DNA of 6,718 nucleotides, taken from positions 1-6,718 of the forward strand of contig JAFYBD010000037.1 in the NCBI GenBank assembly GCA_017540385.1, read 5' to 3'. A program made the position numbers and the translations under genes. Below are positions 6,113 to 6,718 of the stretch, piece after piece. This DNA comes from Lentisphaeria bacterium. GTDB taxonomy: Bacteria > Verrucomicrobiota > Lentisphaeria > Victivallales > UBA1829. The notes below the pieces were generated by a model. That model worked only from the letters and a program-made list of their open reading frames with translations. It ran no database searches and was not told where the DNA came from. Each line of letters opens with the position of its first letter. Positions within the stretch are counted from its first letter, which is position 1.

Positions 6113-6718
6113 ATGAATTCCGAAAACACTAATCTGTATTCCATCAGCGACCTCGCCGAACAGGTCGGCGTCCCCAGGACGACCATCACCGACTGGCTCG
6201 GCAAGTATTCCCGCTTCATCGAACTCCAGACCCAGGGTCGCCGCCGCTTCTACACCGAGCGCACCCTCGCGGTCCTCTGCAAGATCGCCGAGTTCCGGAA
6301 CGCCGGGCGATCCATCGCCGACATCGACGCCGAGCTCGAACGCGTCTTCCCCGTCCATCCCACGGTCGAGCCGCCCGATCCCGCGTCTCCCTCCGATGCT
6401 TCCGGCGAACCCCCGCAAGGCGGCTCCTCCGCCGCGCCCGGGACGTATCCCGTGGTGAAACAGGAGAACTCCGACGAGCTCTACGACCTGCTCGGGACGA
6501 AGTTCGCCGATCTCTGCGAAGCCATGAGCGAGGTCGACCGCAAGGCCGGCGCGTCCGTCCGCCGTCTCCGCCTGATGTTCGCCGTCGCGGTCGTCACAGC
6601 CATGCTCCTGCTCTGCTTCCTTGCGCTCTTCTACGCGTTCTTCCTCGTTCAGCGCGATTCCGCCGCCACTGGCAAAAGCGCCGCAGCCGCGATCTCCGAG
6701 CTTTCCGCCGGGACCGCC
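6113..6718 (+). CDS. MerR-type helix-turn-helix protein with a transmembrane segment (3' end outside window)
   Basis: An open frame runs from ATG 6113 to the window edge: 202 residues with no stop. Residues 8-75 form a MerR-like winged helix domain: LYSISDLAEQVGVPRTTITDWL (helix-turn-helix, 8-29), then GRRRFYTERTLAVLCKIAEFRNAGRSIADIDAEL (wing and following helices, 42-75). Residues 80-115 are a Pro/Ser/Gly-rich linker and 119-150 a charged helical stretch. Residues 153-179 are strongly hydrophobic (LRLMFAVAVVTAMLLLCFL onward) and are predicted to span the membrane, with the Arg-rich side (150-153) cytoplasmic. The DNA-binding domain would thus be tethered to the inner membrane and the unseen C-terminus would lie outside the cytoplasm. 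It could be a membrane-bound regulator or a DNA-anchoring protein in the style of MerR-like RacA; the sequence does not decide. No effector-binding cysteines or metal site of classical MerR proteins are evident. It is tightly coupled to ribF. Confidence 0.82.
   Translation, partial: MNSENTNLYSISDLAEQVGVPRTTITDWLGKYSRFIELQTQGRRRFYTERTLAVLCKIAEFRNAGRSIADIDAELERVFPVHPTVEPPDPASPSDASGEPPQGGSSAAPGTYPVVKQENSDELYDLLGTKFADLCEAMSEVDRKAGASVRRLRLMFAVAVVTAMLLLCFLALFYAFFLVQRDSAATGKSAAAAISELSAGTA

Noticed and set aside
5018..6418. Long - strand open frame (466 codons) opposite ribF and the MerR-like gene
   Set aside because: Its Gly/Asp/Glu-rich composition, absence of recognisable motifs and exact antisense position to ribF mark it as a codon-bias shadow.

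Overview
The window comes from a GC-rich (roughly 60% or more) bacterial chromosome. Its genes are densely packed and carry Shine-Dalgarno sites. It encodes a signal-peptidase-II-type lipoprotein and a secreted protein with a signal peptide, which fits a Gram-negative cell. All recognisable genes are core metabolism (arginine, UMP, FAD) plus host-specific accessory proteins. The lineage cannot be fixed from sequence reading alone; a PVC-type bacterium such as a Lentisphaerota/Victivallales relative is a weak guess only.

Left part (1-2725, + strand): the 3' end of argJ (ornithine acetyltransferase), complete argB (N-acetylglutamate kinase of the long, arginine-sensitive type) and a beta-lactamase-fold lipoprotein, spaced 27 and 18 nt apart and probably co-transcribed. 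Middle (2726-3575): a tandem array of three 46-bp units, each able to form two hairpins, fills the convergent gap. It runs into the 3' end of pyrH (UMP kinase, - strand) and supplies its stop codon. pyrH has its own near-consensus sigma70-type promoter at 3620-3648.

Right part (3576-6718): a divergent intergenic region of about 290 bp carries the pyrH promoter and, about 120 bp further right, an AT-rich promoter-like stretch overlapped by a 7-6-7 palindrome. This is followed by a very tight + strand cluster. The first gene encodes a secreted protein that I read as an inactivated zinc-peptidase-like domain plus ankyrin repeats. The second is ribF (riboflavin kinase/FAD synthetase), joined to the first by an ATGA overlap. 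The third is a MerR-type DNA-binding protein with a transmembrane helix, starting 3 nt after ribF and cut by the window end.

The items most worth a second look are the repeat array that ends pyrH, the pseudo-peptidase/ankyrin protein, and the membrane-tethered MerR-like protein coupled to ribF. No mobile element, CRISPR array, tRNA or rRNA was seen.
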